The notes under the pieces: model-generated | Told to the model about the DNA's origin: nothing | What the model saw: the letters and a program-made list of their open reading frames with translations, nothing else | Databases searched by the model: none | Position numbers and translations under genes: made by a program | From: Bacillota bacterium | Lineage (GTDB): Bacteria > Bacillota > Clostridia > Christensenellales > CAG-138 | Direction of reading: 5' to 3' | NCBI GenBank assembly: GCA_023455425.1 | Contig: JAEYCM010000017.1 | Location: 1 to 27,982, forward strand | Length of the DNA: 27,982 nt | Shown: positions 1-8,350 of the stretch, in pieces | How the letters are laid out: each line of letters begins with the position of its first letter | Position numbering within the stretch: the stretch's first letter is position 1

Positions 1-23
1 GTTTAAGAAAGGACTGAATTTCT

Positions 24-1049
24 ATGTCAAAAAAGGCATCAATCGATACAGCGCGCGCGGACATCGCCGTTGAGGTACAGGGCGTTACCAAGGTATTCAC
101 CCAGTGGCAGCGGGAAAACGCGGGCAAAGGGCTTTTAAAGAACCTGCTGCGTCCTGAAAAGCACATCATTACCGCGCTCAACAATGTTTCCTTTCAGGTC
201 AAACGGGGAGAGTTCATCGCCTACGCGGGGCCGAACGGAGCAGGAAAGAGCACGACAATGAAGCTCCTTTCCGGCATGCTTCTCCCCAACTGCGGCGATC
301 TTCATGTGCTTGGCCTTTCCCCCAACCGGGACCGAATCCGCCTGATGCAGCGTATGGGCATCCTGTTCGGCAACCGCACGGAACTTTGGTGGGATCACCC
401 GCTGTCCCAGAGTTTTGAATGGAAGAAGGTCGTCTGGGATATTCCGGACGACGTCTACGAAAAGAACCTGAAGCTTGCCGTTGACCTTCTTGACATCGGC
501 AGCCTGTTAAAGACCTATGCGCGCGAGCTGAGCCTTGGCCAGCGCATGCGCGGAGACCTTGCTATGATGCTGCTGCATGGGCCGGAGGTGATCCTGCTTG
601 ACGAACCGACGCTGGGGCTCGACGTTGTGGCAAAGCGCCAGATGATCGAATTCTTGAAGCGCATCAACCGCGAGGAGGGCGTTACGCTCGTCGTCACCAG
701 CCACGACATGGATGATCTTGAAGAGATGGCGCAGCGCATCCTGATGATTTCCGGCGGCAATATCGCCTACGACGGCGGATTTGACGGCCTTAGGGATATC
801 ACCGGCAACTTGACGCGCATCGTCATTTCCATGGAAAACGGCAAAGCGCCCAATCTTTCGCCCGCTACGCTAATCTCCGTGGAAAACGGCGTGTATGAGT
901 TTGAAGTGGATTTATTAAAAACGCCCATTCAGGTGTTTTTGCAGCAGCTTTCCCAGATGGAGCGCGTGAAAAATATCGAGATCAAGAAAACACCCATCGA
1001 ACAGGTCATTGCGGAGCTGTTCAAGGTTTGGAAGGTAAGTAATCAGTAA
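24..1049 (+). CDS. ABC-2 exporter ATP-binding protein, COG4586 type
   Basis: Cytoplasmic ATPase that would power an ABC-2 membrane exporter. The 341-residue protein shows Walker A GPNGAGKST (69-77), the signature LSLGQ (169-173), Walker B VILLDEP (189-195) and the H-loop SHD (226-228). The stretch FGNRTELWWDHP (115-126) after Walker A is the hallmark of the COG4586 subfamily, which normally works with two six-helix permeases (COG4587 and COG3694). A C-terminal domain of about 85 residues follows the nucleotide-binding domain. The ATG is preceded by GAAAGGA at a good distance. No permease lies downstream, where the next gene is convergent, so partners, if linked, must be upstream of the window. 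Substrate unknown: members have been linked to drug or viologen export, but nothing here decides it. Confidence 0.9.
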   Translation: MSKKASIDTARADIAVEVQGVTKVFTQWQRENAGKGLLKNLLRPEKHIITALNNVSFQVKRGEFIAYAGPNGAGKSTTMKLLSGMLLPNCGDLHVLGLSPNRDRIRLMQRMGILFGNRTELWWDHPLSQSFEWKKVVWDIPDDVYEKNLKLAVDLLDIGSLLKTYARELSLGQRMRGDLAMMLLHGPEVILLDEPTLGLDVVAKRQMIEFLKRINREEGVTLVVTSHDMDDLEEMAQRILMISGGNIAYDGGFDGLRDITGNLTRIVISMENGKAPNLSPATLISVENGVYEFEVDLLKTPIQVFLQQLSQMERVKNIEIKKTPIEQVIAELFKVWKVSNQ

Positions 1050-1121
1050 GAAACAGAGTAAAAAAGCGGACCGGGATATCCCCGGTTCCGCTGGCATGTA
1101 AAACCCTTCACATATGTTTTT

Positions 1122-1158
1122 CAGGGTCGCCGCCTACAGCGGCGACCCTGATTTTTTT
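1122..1158 (+). terminator. Rho-independent terminator of the ABC ATPase gene
   Basis: A perfect 12-bp stem (1122-1133 with 1139-1150) has a 5-nt loop and is followed by seven T residues at 1152-1158. It lies 73 nt after the ATPase stop codon. A second, weaker GC-rich hairpin sits just before it at about 1068-1095. Confidence 0.93.
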
Positions 1159-1162
1159 ATTT

Positions 1163-1238
1163 TATAGCGGGAGGGCTCCGCCCCCCGCGCCCCCTGTGGG
1201 TGTTCCCAAGGGAAAGAACCCTAGTTGCCGCGCAGCTA
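1163..1238. repeat. GC-rich palindromic intergenic sequence, possibly REP-like
   Basis: The interval between the terminator and the pgmB stop codon carries no plausible gene. It holds two imperfect palindromes: GCGGGAGGGC with GCCCCCCGC around a TCC loop, and GGTGTTCCC with GGGAAAGAACC. The very GC-rich composition and stacked palindromes resemble dispersed intergenic repeats found in Clostridia. No second copy is seen in this window, so the repeat status is a guess. Confidence 0.3.
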
Positions 1239-1309
1239 AAAAGTAATCTCCGATGCTCAAATTGCGAGGCCTTGAAATCTTTGTTCTTGATACTCTGGCA
1301 GAGCCGGGA

Positions 1310-1981
1310 TCAGCTTTTGCTGCCCCACTTGCCCTGCAAAATCCGTTCCCAGTCAAGGCTTTCGTCCGCAAGCGACTGCGCGCGAAAATCCGCAAGCGGA
1401 TGAAGCTGCGCGGGTCCCACGCCCAAAGTCAGCATGCCGCCCTCGTGCCCGGCTTCAATTCCCGCATCGGCATCCTCCACCACCAGGCAATGTGCAGGCT
1501 CGATGCTTACCTTTTGCGCCGCGACCAAGAATACCTCCGGATCGGGCTTACTCCTCGTGGTGTCATGCCCGCTCGCCACGGCGTCGCACAGCGGCAAAAG
1601 CCCCGTTTGCTGTAAAATAAACGGCGCGTTTTTGCTGACCGACCCTACAGCGATCCGTATCCCCTTTTCCCGCAGGCGCAGCACAGTTTGCTTCGCGTTG
1701 GGAAGGATGTACGTCTCATCCACCGTTTGAAGCATTTCCACGTAATAGGCGTTCTTTTTTTCCGCCAACGCAAGCTTCTCTTCCATGCTGTAATTGCGCC
1801 CGGATTTTTCCAATACCACTTCAAGGGATCCCATGCGGCTGACGCCGCGCTGGCGGGCGTTGTCCTCGCGGGTGAATGTGGTGATGGAAAGTTCCTTTGC
1901 AAGGCGCTCCCACGCTTTAAAATGCAGCTCGTCGGTGGAAACCAGCACGCCGTCCAAATCAAACAGCACAGCCTGTATCAT
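1310..1981 (-). CDS. pgmB: Beta-phosphoglucomutase
   Basis: Cytoplasmic HAD-superfamily enzyme that converts beta-glucose 1-phosphate to glucose 6-phosphate, the step that follows inverting disaccharide phosphorylases. The 223-residue product starts with the motif FDLDGVLVSTDELHFKAW, whose Asp8 and Asp10 correspond to the nucleophile and acid/base of the family. GSVSKN and VEDADAGIEAG are the later HAD motifs. Length is normal. An in-frame start 33 nt upstream exists, but the ATG at 1981 is preferred: it has GAAGGAG upstream and overlaps the stop of the GH65 gene as ATGA (1981-1978), which implies translational coupling. Last gene of the disaccharide operon. Confidence 0.93.
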   Translation of the reverse strand: MIQAVLFDLDGVLVSTDELHFKAWERLAKELSITTFTREDNARQRGVSRMGSLEVVLEKSGRNYSMEEKLALAEKKNAYYVEMLQTVDETYILPNAKQTVLRLREKGIRIAVGSVSKNAPFILQQTGLLPLCDAVASGHDTTRSKPDPEVFLVAAQKVSIEPAHCLVVEDADAGIEAGHEGGMLTLGVGPAQLHPLADFRAQSLADESLDWERILQGKWGSKS

Positions 1982-4182
1982 AGGCTCTTTTTCTCCTTCT
2001 GTCGTTCTATACACTCCATGCGGAAGCCTTCCTTCGTCACATACGCTTCATAGAGCGTGTCCCTGTAAGTAAAGCGAAACTTTAACGCCTCCCAATGCGC
2101 GGGCAGGCAGGGGGAAAGATGCGGCATGCCATCTTTTATAAAAAGCCCCGCAAATCCTTGTATCAGCGTTTTCCACGCACCGCCCGCGGCTGCAGGGTGC
2201 GTTCCGCCGATATACACAAGCCCCGCCCACTGCTTGCCGCCGCCTTTCATATCCGCCTGCGCGCTTTTCAGAAAGAACGGATAGGCGAGATCGGCACGAT
2301 GAAACCTGCACGCTAAAAGCGCATACATGCAAGCGCTCAGTGTTGAACCATGCTCCGTGCGCGGTTCATAATACGCCCAGTTGCGGCGCAGGGTCTCCAG
2401 ATCATATTCTTCATGAAACAGTGCAAGCATGGCGGCAACATCCGCCTGCTTGATTACCTGCGTGTCGGAAGCGACGCCACTTGCCCCACCCCAGTATTCC
2501 CGCGGGTCTTTTAACCGGCTCCACACTGCTTCGACACCGGCGTCCTCCAGGCTGAAATAGCCGCCAAACTGCTCCACCACGCCGTTTTCCTCCGGCTGCG
2601 GCACGTAAAGGCGTCCGGCCGCCTCCGCAAACTGTATAAGGAGGGCGTCAACGTCCATTTCCCGGTTGAGTTCGACATAAATCTCTGCGTCGTATTCTTT
2701 TAGCAGCCGTACGACTTTTTGCGCGCTTTCCAATGTAAACCGGGCCATGCGGTTGGTATAGGCGTTGTTGTTCACGCGCTCATGGTATTCGTCCGGGCCT
2801 ATGACGTCATGCAGTTCATACCGGCCCGTATTGAGCGGCAGCACCATGCGGGAACAATAAAATTCCGCGCAGGCAAGTGCCATACGCGCTCCGCCTTCCG
2901 CCAGTACGGAATAGTCCCCCGTGACCTCCACGTAGCGCATCAGCGCCCAGACGACGGCCGCCGAAATGTGAATCTGTTTATCCTTAAAATAGGTGCGTAC
3001 CGGCCGCCCGGTGAATACGTCCGTCACGTTATAATCGGAGCAGGCGTCAAAGCCATCCTCCTGGCTTTCCCAGGCGTAAAACGCGCCGTCATAGCCGTAG
3101 GAGGCCGCCTTTTTGAGCGCGCCGGAGAGCGTTTGAATGCGATAGCACACGAGCGAGCGGGCGATTTCCGGCTGCGTATACAGAAAATAATCCAGCAAAA
3201 ACATCTCGCTGTCCCAGAACACCGCTCCCTTGTATGTTTGCCCCGAAAGTCCGCGCGCGGGTATGGAAAGCGCCCGACTATGCCGCGGCGCAATGGAATT
3301 GAGCTGGTAAATGGAGAAGTTAACCGCCCGTTCCGCCTCCAAGTCCCCTTCTATGTGCACCTCGCTGACGTGCCAGATTGCTTCCCACGCCGCTTTGCTC
3401 TCACGCAGAAGCCCTTCATAGTCCGCGTCTGAAAGTCCCGCCAGGGCGTTCAGCGCCCGCTCGGCGGGATCTCCCTCGTCCTTTGAGGTGAACACGGCGC
3501 AAATCGAGGTCAGCGTGACGGCCTCCCCCGCTTCCAGTTGCAGTTCCATGCCGGAGCTTAGTTCCGCGGCGCTTAACTGCCTGCCGCCGGAAAGAAAGCT
3601 TTTGCGGGCAACGCAGACGGTATCCCTGCCGTTCTGCACACGGGCGACGCACAGCAGTGTGTCTTCCTTTGCTTCTGTTATAGTATCACAATAATGCGGG
3701 CCGTGGATATCCCAAACGTCGCCGTCGATCCCGGCCATAAGCGTCAATACGGCGTCCGCGTCCGCCGTCACCGTATAGCGCATGGCCAGCAGATGGACGT
3801 CAGCTAGGCTTGCGAAGCGTTCGCTTTCTATAGTGACAGGTCTTCCATCGGAGTCCCAGCGGGTACGCCTGCGCATGATCCCGTGCCGGAAATCCAAAGC
3901 CTGTTCATGCGCAAGCGGTTCGTTTTGCGGCAAAGAAAGCGGCTCCCCGCCAAGGGACAGCCGCGTAAAAAACGGATTGGGCGCGTTGAGCGGTTCCCGC
4001 CATCCATTCCCCACTTGATCGTAAATGCCCGCGAGGTTGACGGCGGCAAGCTCATGCTTTGTATGCTCCTCCAGCGTGCCGCGCACGCCAAGGTATCCGT
4101 TGCCGATCAAAAATCGGTTGCCGTTATCCGCTGTCTCCTCAGGCGCGAAGCTGTTGGTATGGAGCGAAAGACACACCTGCAT
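1978..4182 (-). CDS. GH65 inverting disaccharide phosphorylase (first paralogue)
   Basis: Expected to split an alpha-linked glucoside with phosphate, giving beta-glucose 1-phosphate and a free acceptor in the cytoplasm. The 734-residue protein has the GH65 layout: N-terminal beta-sandwich (about 10-260), helical catalytic barrel (about 290-670) and a small C-terminal domain. FWDSE (322-326) and GPDEYHERVNNNAYTN (462-477) are diagnostic; Glu465 should be the general acid. RTYFKDKQIHIS (396-407) and EQFGGYF resemble kojibiose/trehalose-type phosphorylases, but specificity (maltose, trehalose, kojibiose, nigerose, glucosyl-rhamnose) cannot be read safely. The first 44 nt overlap the end of the other GH65 gene; only a G-rich stretch precedes the ATG, so translation is probably coupled. 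A hydrolase is unlikely given the pgmB partner. Confidence 0.9.
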   Translation of the reverse strand: MQVCLSLHTNSFAPEETADNGNRFLIGNGYLGVRGTLEEHTKHELAAVNLAGIYDQVGNGWREPLNAPNPFFTRLSLGGEPLSLPQNEPLAHEQALDFRHGIMRRRTRWDSDGRPVTIESERFASLADVHLLAMRYTVTADADAVLTLMAGIDGDVWDIHGPHYCDTITEAKEDTLLCVARVQNGRDTVCVARKSFLSGGRQLSAAELSSGMELQLEAGEAVTLTSICAVFTSKDEGDPAERALNALAGLSDADYEGLLRESKAAWEAIWHVSEVHIEGDLEAERAVNFSIYQLNSIAPRHSRALSIPARGLSGQTYKGAVFWDSEMFLLDYFLYTQPEIARSLVCYRIQTLSGALKKAASYGYDGAFYAWESQEDGFDACSDYNVTDVFTGRPVRTYFKDKQIHISAAVVWALMRYVEVTGDYSVLAEGGARMALACAEFYCSRMVLPLNTGRYELHDVIGPDEYHERVNNNAYTNRMARFTLESAQKVVRLLKEYDAEIYVELNREMDVDALLIQFAEAAGRLYVPQPEENGVVEQFGGYFSLEDAGVEAVWSRLKDPREYWGGASGVASDTQVIKQADVAAMLALFHEEYDLETLRRNWAYYEPRTEHGSTLSACMYALLACRFHRADLAYPFFLKSAQADMKGGGKQWAGLVYIGGTHPAAAGGAWKTLIQGFAGLFIKDGMPHLSPCLPAHWEALKFRFTYRDTLYEAYVTKEGFRMECIERQKEKKSL

Positions 4183-6463
4183 CCCCCCATTCCCCGGAAA
4201 TTGGAATCGTCACTTCACGCTCTACCAAAATCTCCTTGCCGTGCATCCATACTTCTACCGGCGCGTCGGAACGCAAAGTGACCTCCGTCTGCGTGACGGA
4301 TACCTGAAGCATGGCGCCTTTATGCAGCAGGGAGAACGCGTAGCGCCGCCAATGAGCGGGTATGGCGGGCGCAAGTGACAGCCGCTCCCCATCGTTTCTT
4401 AGGCCGCCAAAGCCGTACACCACGTTGAGCCAGCTCCCCGCGATGGATGTAATGTGCAGCCCTTCATTCGTGTTGCGGTTGTAATTGTCAAGATCGAGGC
4501 GCGCGGCAAAGCGAAACATGGCATACGCCTGCTCCATGAGGCCGATTTCAGTCGCCAGTATGGAATGAACGGACGGCGAAAGGCTGCTTTCATGGATGCA
4601 ACGCGGCTCATAGTACGCGTAGTTGGCTGTAATTTGCTCTTTGGTAAACAGATGCCGGTAGAGCAGCATGAACATCAGCACATCCGGTTGCTTGAGCATA
4701 TCATTGCGGTAGATGCGCTCGTAGGACCAATGGCTATAGAGCGGGAACTCCTCCACAGGGATCGCGTTCACATCCACATGGGGCAAGCGGAGGAAGCCTT
4801 CGTGCTGCTCAAAGAGCAGCGTGTTTTCATCATATAAAATGCGCATGTGCCGCGCCATGCGCAGCCATTCCTGCTGCTCCTCTTTTGTAAGACCGGTCCT
4901 ATCCGATAGTACACGCAACGCCTGCGGCGCCAAGGTGCGCATTTCTTCTAAGACCTCAAGCGTATACAAAAATGTCTTTTGCGCCATGAAATTGGTATAG
5001 GTGTTGTTGTGCACCATCATCTGGAACTCATCCGGCCCCATGACGCCGTAGAAGCCGTATTCCCCGCCGCCCCAATCCCCGCGGGAGGCGAGCATCCGGC
5101 TGATTTCAATGAGCATTTCCGCGCCTTTTTCATATAAGAACACCTTGTCTCCAGTGAGAGAGACATAGCACCACAGGCCGTACATCACGCCGGTGGACGC
5201 CTGGAGCTGCAGGCTTGCGTGCTGCCAGAGGTCGCAGCATTCCGTGCCGCTGATTGTGGCTACGGGGTAAAACGCGCCCTTGCAGTCTAAAGCGCTCGCG
5301 CGCTCCTTTGCCTGGGACAGCGTATCGTACCGGAACTGCAGAATGCTTCTTGCCGCTTCGGGGTTATTAAAGAGATAAAACGGCAGGCAGAACACCTCGG
5401 TATCCCAGAAGGTGTTGCCGTTGTAGGATTCCCCTGTAAGCCCCTTTGCGCCGATAATGGAGCTATGGTCCGCTGTGTGCAGCGTCTGATGCAGCTGGTA
5501 GATGCAGTAGCGGATGCCCTGCTGGTTCTCGTCGTCCCCTTCTATTGTGATATCCGAAACCGCCCACTGGCGTTCCCACCACGCGGTATGTTCGCGTTTG
5601 AGTTCGGAATACGAAAACGAACCAATCGTCTCCCCCGCCTCTTCGCACAATGCCGGAAAGCGTTCCTTTTGTTCCTCCGTTTTTGCGCACAGGACACGCA
5701 CTGTGCGGGTTAATGTACACGCTTGCCCCACAGAAAGGGCTGCGGCGAATTGCGCGGCCGCAAGCTTCTCTCCCCCATCCTCCAAAGCGCCATCGCAATC
5801 CATGCCGGAAAACAATGCGACCGCGTGCACCTGCTGCCGCGTGCCAACCGTGCTGCCTGTGATGGAACAACTCTCCCCCCCGGTTTTCTGCGAAATCTCC
5901 CAAAAATTCTCCCCCGACGCCGCGTGCGGGCGGGAAAAATCCAGTCCTGCCGAAACACGAAGTGCCGCGGCACCATAAAGGACACGGAACGAAACCTGCT
6001 GCCCCGCCGTATCCGGGCGCTCCATGGATAAAAACCGTTCAAAGCAAAGCTGCAATGCGGTCTCTTCATCCACCTGCCAGATAAAACGGCGCGTGAGCAC
6101 GCCCGTTTTTAAATCCAGTACGCGCGCAAAATCCGTAACGGCAGACGTCGCAATGTCCAGCGGCATGCCGTTGCAGCGGATGCGCGTATACAAAAAGTCC
6201 ACCGTGTTGACCATGAATTCGGTATGCGGCAGCATGCCGCGATAGCCGCTTTTCGGTAACGTGCGCCGTTCATAAATGCCGTTGATATAGCTGCCCTGCA
6301 GGCTGTTCCCCGAATATCCTTCCTCAAAATAGCCGCGCACGCCCATATACTCGTTGCCGAGCGAAAATATGGACTCCGCCGCCTGCGCGTAAGCAGGGTC
6401 AAACCCCTGCTCGCGCACTTCCCAGGGATGCACCACAAAATATCTGTCTGCGATTTTTGCCAT
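4139..6463 (-). CDS. GH65 inverting disaccharide phosphorylase (second paralogue)
   Basis: A second, clearly divergent GH65 enzyme of 774 residues. FWDTE (352-356) and MGPDEFQMMVHNNTYTN (475-491) mark the active site, with Glu479 as the predicted general acid. The form GPDEFQMMV instead of GPDEYHERV, plus HEGFLRLPHVDV and HWSYERIYRNDMLKQPDVLMF further on, put it in the subgroup that includes E. coli YcjT as I recall it (reported kojibiose phosphorylase). The ATG follows the permease stop by 3 nt, and its AAAGGA ribosome site lies in the last permease codons. Order binding protein, two permeases, GH65, beta-phosphoglucomutase parallels the E. coli ycj cluster. Substrate remains unassigned; two paralogues suggest two linkages or acceptors. 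Confidence 0.9.
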   Translation of the reverse strand: MAKIADRYFVVHPWEVREQGFDPAYAQAAESIFSLGNEYMGVRGYFEEGYSGNSLQGSYINGIYERRTLPKSGYRGMLPHTEFMVNTVDFLYTRIRCNGMPLDIATSAVTDFARVLDLKTGVLTRRFIWQVDEETALQLCFERFLSMERPDTAGQQVSFRVLYGAAALRVSAGLDFSRPHAASGENFWEISQKTGGESCSITGSTVGTRQQVHAVALFSGMDCDGALEDGGEKLAAAQFAAALSVGQACTLTRTVRVLCAKTEEQKERFPALCEEAGETIGSFSYSELKREHTAWWERQWAVSDITIEGDDENQQGIRYCIYQLHQTLHTADHSSIIGAKGLTGESYNGNTFWDTEVFCLPFYLFNNPEAARSILQFRYDTLSQAKERASALDCKGAFYPVATISGTECCDLWQHASLQLQASTGVMYGLWCYVSLTGDKVFLYEKGAEMLIEISRMLASRGDWGGGEYGFYGVMGPDEFQMMVHNNTYTNFMAQKTFLYTLEVLEEMRTLAPQALRVLSDRTGLTKEEQQEWLRMARHMRILYDENTLLFEQHEGFLRLPHVDVNAIPVEEFPLYSHWSYERIYRNDMLKQPDVLMFMLLYRHLFTKEQITANYAYYEPRCIHESSLSPSVHSILATEIGLMEQAYAMFRFAARLDLDNYNRNTNEGLHITSIAGSWLNVVYGFGGLRNDGERLSLAPAIPAHWRRYAFSLLHKGAMLQVSVTQTEVTLRSDAPVEVWMHGKEILVEREVTIPISGEWGDAGVSFAPYQQLRA

Positions 6464-6466
6464 AGA

Positions 6467-7348
6467 CTATCCTTTGATTCCCCCGGCGGCAATACCCCGG
6501 GTAATTTGTTTCTGAAAAATTGCAAATATGATGGTGGGCGGTATGATGGAGAATACGATCGCCCGAAGAATATCCACATCCGTGTGTTTGATGGCCGTAC
6601 GGAACGCGAAGAGGCGCACCATGACCGTTTCCTTATCCGTCCCGGCAAGCACCAGGTACGGCAGCAGAAAATCCGACCATGCGGCGGTGACCGCGAATAT
6701 GGAAACCACGATAATGATGGGCCGTGAGAGCGGCAGTATGATGTTCCAGAAGATGCGAAAATCCGAGCAGCCGTCCAGTTGCGCCGCCTCGATATACTCT
6801 TTGGGCAGTTTCTCAAAGAACTGCTTGAACAAAACCACCCAGAACGCATTCGCGCCCATAGAGAGCCACAGCGGCCAAAAGCTCTGGCTCAGCCCCAGCC
6901 GGTTGATGTTGACATAGAGCGCCACAATGCCGGTGGTGGGCGGTATCAATAGGCTCCACATCACCAAAGCAAATACCACCTTGTAGCCGCGCGGGCGCAA
7001 TACCCCCAGCACATAGGCCAATGTGCCATTGAAGAATACCGCACAAACAACGCTGCCCGCAACCGAAATAAGGGAGTTGACGTAGTATTCCCCAAACTTG
7101 AGATCGTTCCAGGTCTTCACATATCTTTGGAAATCAAATTCCTTGGGAAGTATGGTGGCGTCCCGCCGTAATTCCTTAATGTCCTTAAAGCCGGAAAGCC
7201 CGACCCATATGGCGGGAAACAGCGAGACCGCGACCATCAGGATGCACAAAATAAATATAATGACAACAGCGATGCGCGTCCCGCCCGACCGGAGGTCATA
7301 GAACCGGACTGCCCCTTCCTGTTTGCGCCTGTACCGTTCAAAAAACAT
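6467..7348 (-). CDS. ABC sugar transporter permease, MalG/UgpE type
   Basis: Inner-membrane subunit of the importer, 293 residues with six predicted helices; the first is at about 25-50. The EAA loop EYIEAAQLDGCSDFRIFWNIILPLSRP (184-210), which docks to the ATPase, is complete and typical of carbohydrate-uptake permeases of the MalG class. The ATG has AAGGAGG nine bases upstream, and this site overlaps the TAA of the preceding permease gene. The 3' end carries the ribosome site of the GH65 gene. Together with the MalF-type partner it forms the channel for the sugar delivered by the lipoprotein at 8351-9814. Confidence 0.93.
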   Translation of the reverse strand: MFFERYRRKQEGAVRFYDLRSGGTRIAVVIIFILCILMVAVSLFPAIWVGLSGFKDIKELRRDATILPKEFDFQRYVKTWNDLKFGEYYVNSLISVAGSVVCAVFFNGTLAYVLGVLRPRGYKVVFALVMWSLLIPPTTGIVALYVNINRLGLSQSFWPLWLSMGANAFWVVLFKQFFEKLPKEYIEAAQLDGCSDFRIFWNIILPLSRPIIIVVSIFAVTAAWSDFLLPYLVLAGTDKETVMVRLFAFRTAIKHTDVDILRAIVFSIIPPTIIFAIFQKQITRGIAAGGIKG

Positions 7349-7362
7349 TGCCGCCGCCCTCC

Positions 7363-8265
7363 TTACTGATCCACTTTTTTGGTCACGCGGAAATAAATGA
7401 CCGTCAAAAAGCCGAGTATGACGCAGATGAGCACCGAAAGCGCCGCGGCCATGGGATAGTTGTAATCCTCAAACGCGTATTTGTACACGAGCTGCATAAT
7501 GGATATGCTGGCGTTGTTGGGGCCGCCGTTGGTCATGACGAGCGGCTCGTAAAGGATCTGGAATACCGCGATAATCTGCAAAATCAGAAGCGTCTTCCCA
7601 AGGCTTAAGATACCGGGGAGCGTAATGCGCGTAAAGCGCTGCCACGGGGTTGCGCCGTCTATGGTGGCAGCCTCGTAGAGTTCCGGGTTGACGCCGCTCA
7701 TACCCGCCATATACACAAGCGCGGTGGAACCCGCGGCCTTCCATGTCATGGTAAGCACAATGAGCGGAATGGTCAGGTGCGGGTTTGTGAGCCACATCTG
7801 CGGGTCTATGCCGATTTTGCCGAGCAATATGTTCAATACGCCGTTTTCTCCGGGCCGGAAAAAGAAACCCCACAGCATGACGGTAGAGATACCCGGGATG
7901 ATGTTGGGAAAATACACGCCTACTCTAAAAAAGCCCTTGAGGTGCATCACCTCCGTCAGCAGGGACGCGATAACGATGGGAATCCAAAACCCCAGCACAA
8001 GCGACCAGAAGATATACAAAAACGTGTTGCGCAGCGCGGGCCAGAAGTTGGGGTGGGTAAACATGCGGATATAGTTTTCCAGCCCTACGAATTGCTCCAG
8101 CCGGACGCCTTTTGCCTCATACAGCGAGAGGCGCACGCTTTCTAATAGCGGCGTCCACACAAAGAAAGCAAACAATAGAATAGCGGGCAGCATAATAACC
8201 CACGCGCTGACGTTCTTTTTCAGCTTGTTGCCCATAAGCGGGGGCAAGACTCTTTGTTTTGCCAA
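7363..8265 (-). CDS. ABC sugar transporter permease, MalF/UgpA type
   Basis: Second channel subunit, about 300 residues, six helices, with the EAA loop ELYEAATIDGATPWQRFTRITLPGI near the C-terminal third. FVWTPLLESVRLSLY after the first helix is typical of the MalF/UgpA class. Start choice: an ATG at 8283 has no ribosome site (TTTCCTATTCTGAT upstream), whereas a TTG at 8265 has GAGGTGA placed seven bases before it, giving a protein that begins MAKQRVLPP. I therefore prefer the TTG, though the ATG adds only six residues. The stop lies 14 nt before the next permease. No ATP-binding subunit is found in the operon. Confidence 0.9.
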   Translation of the reverse strand: MAKQRVLPPLMGNKLKKNVSAWVIMLPAILLFAFFVWTPLLESVRLSLYEAKGVRLEQFVGLENYIRMFTHPNFWPALRNTFLYIFWSLVLGFWIPIVIASLLTEVMHLKGFFRVGVYFPNIIPGISTVMLWGFFFRPGENGVLNILLGKIGIDPQMWLTNPHLTIPLIVLTMTWKAAGSTALVYMAGMSGVNPELYEAATIDGATPWQRFTRITLPGILSLGKTLLILQIIAVFQILYEPLVMTNGGPNNASISIMQLVYKYAFEDYNYPMAAALSVLICVILGFLTVIYFRVTKKVDQ

Positions 8266-8294
8266 AAAGGTCACCTCGTCCATATCAGAATAGG

Positions 8295-8330
8295 AAAGGG
8301 GGCCTTCCGCCTTTTTTTGAGGCCCCCTTT
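8295..8330 (-). promoter_or_regulatory. Intergenic hairpin between binding-protein and permease genes
   Basis: A perfect 11-bp stem (8295-8305 with 8320-8330) closes a 14-nt loop that holds an A-rich run on the transcribed strand. It lies 20 nt after the binding-protein stop. On the minus strand the stem is followed only by CCTATTCT, so it is a weak terminator at best. The position fits a partial terminator or 3'-end stabiliser that lets the binding protein be made in excess of the permeases, as known for malE-malF. Confidence 0.6.
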
Positions 8331-8350
8331 GTTGCTTTGATTAGGACAAA

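Noticed and set aside
2719..3432. A 237-codon plus-strand open frame opposite the first GH65 gene
   Set aside because: It is a mirror of a strongly matching GH65 coding region and has no motif of its own.
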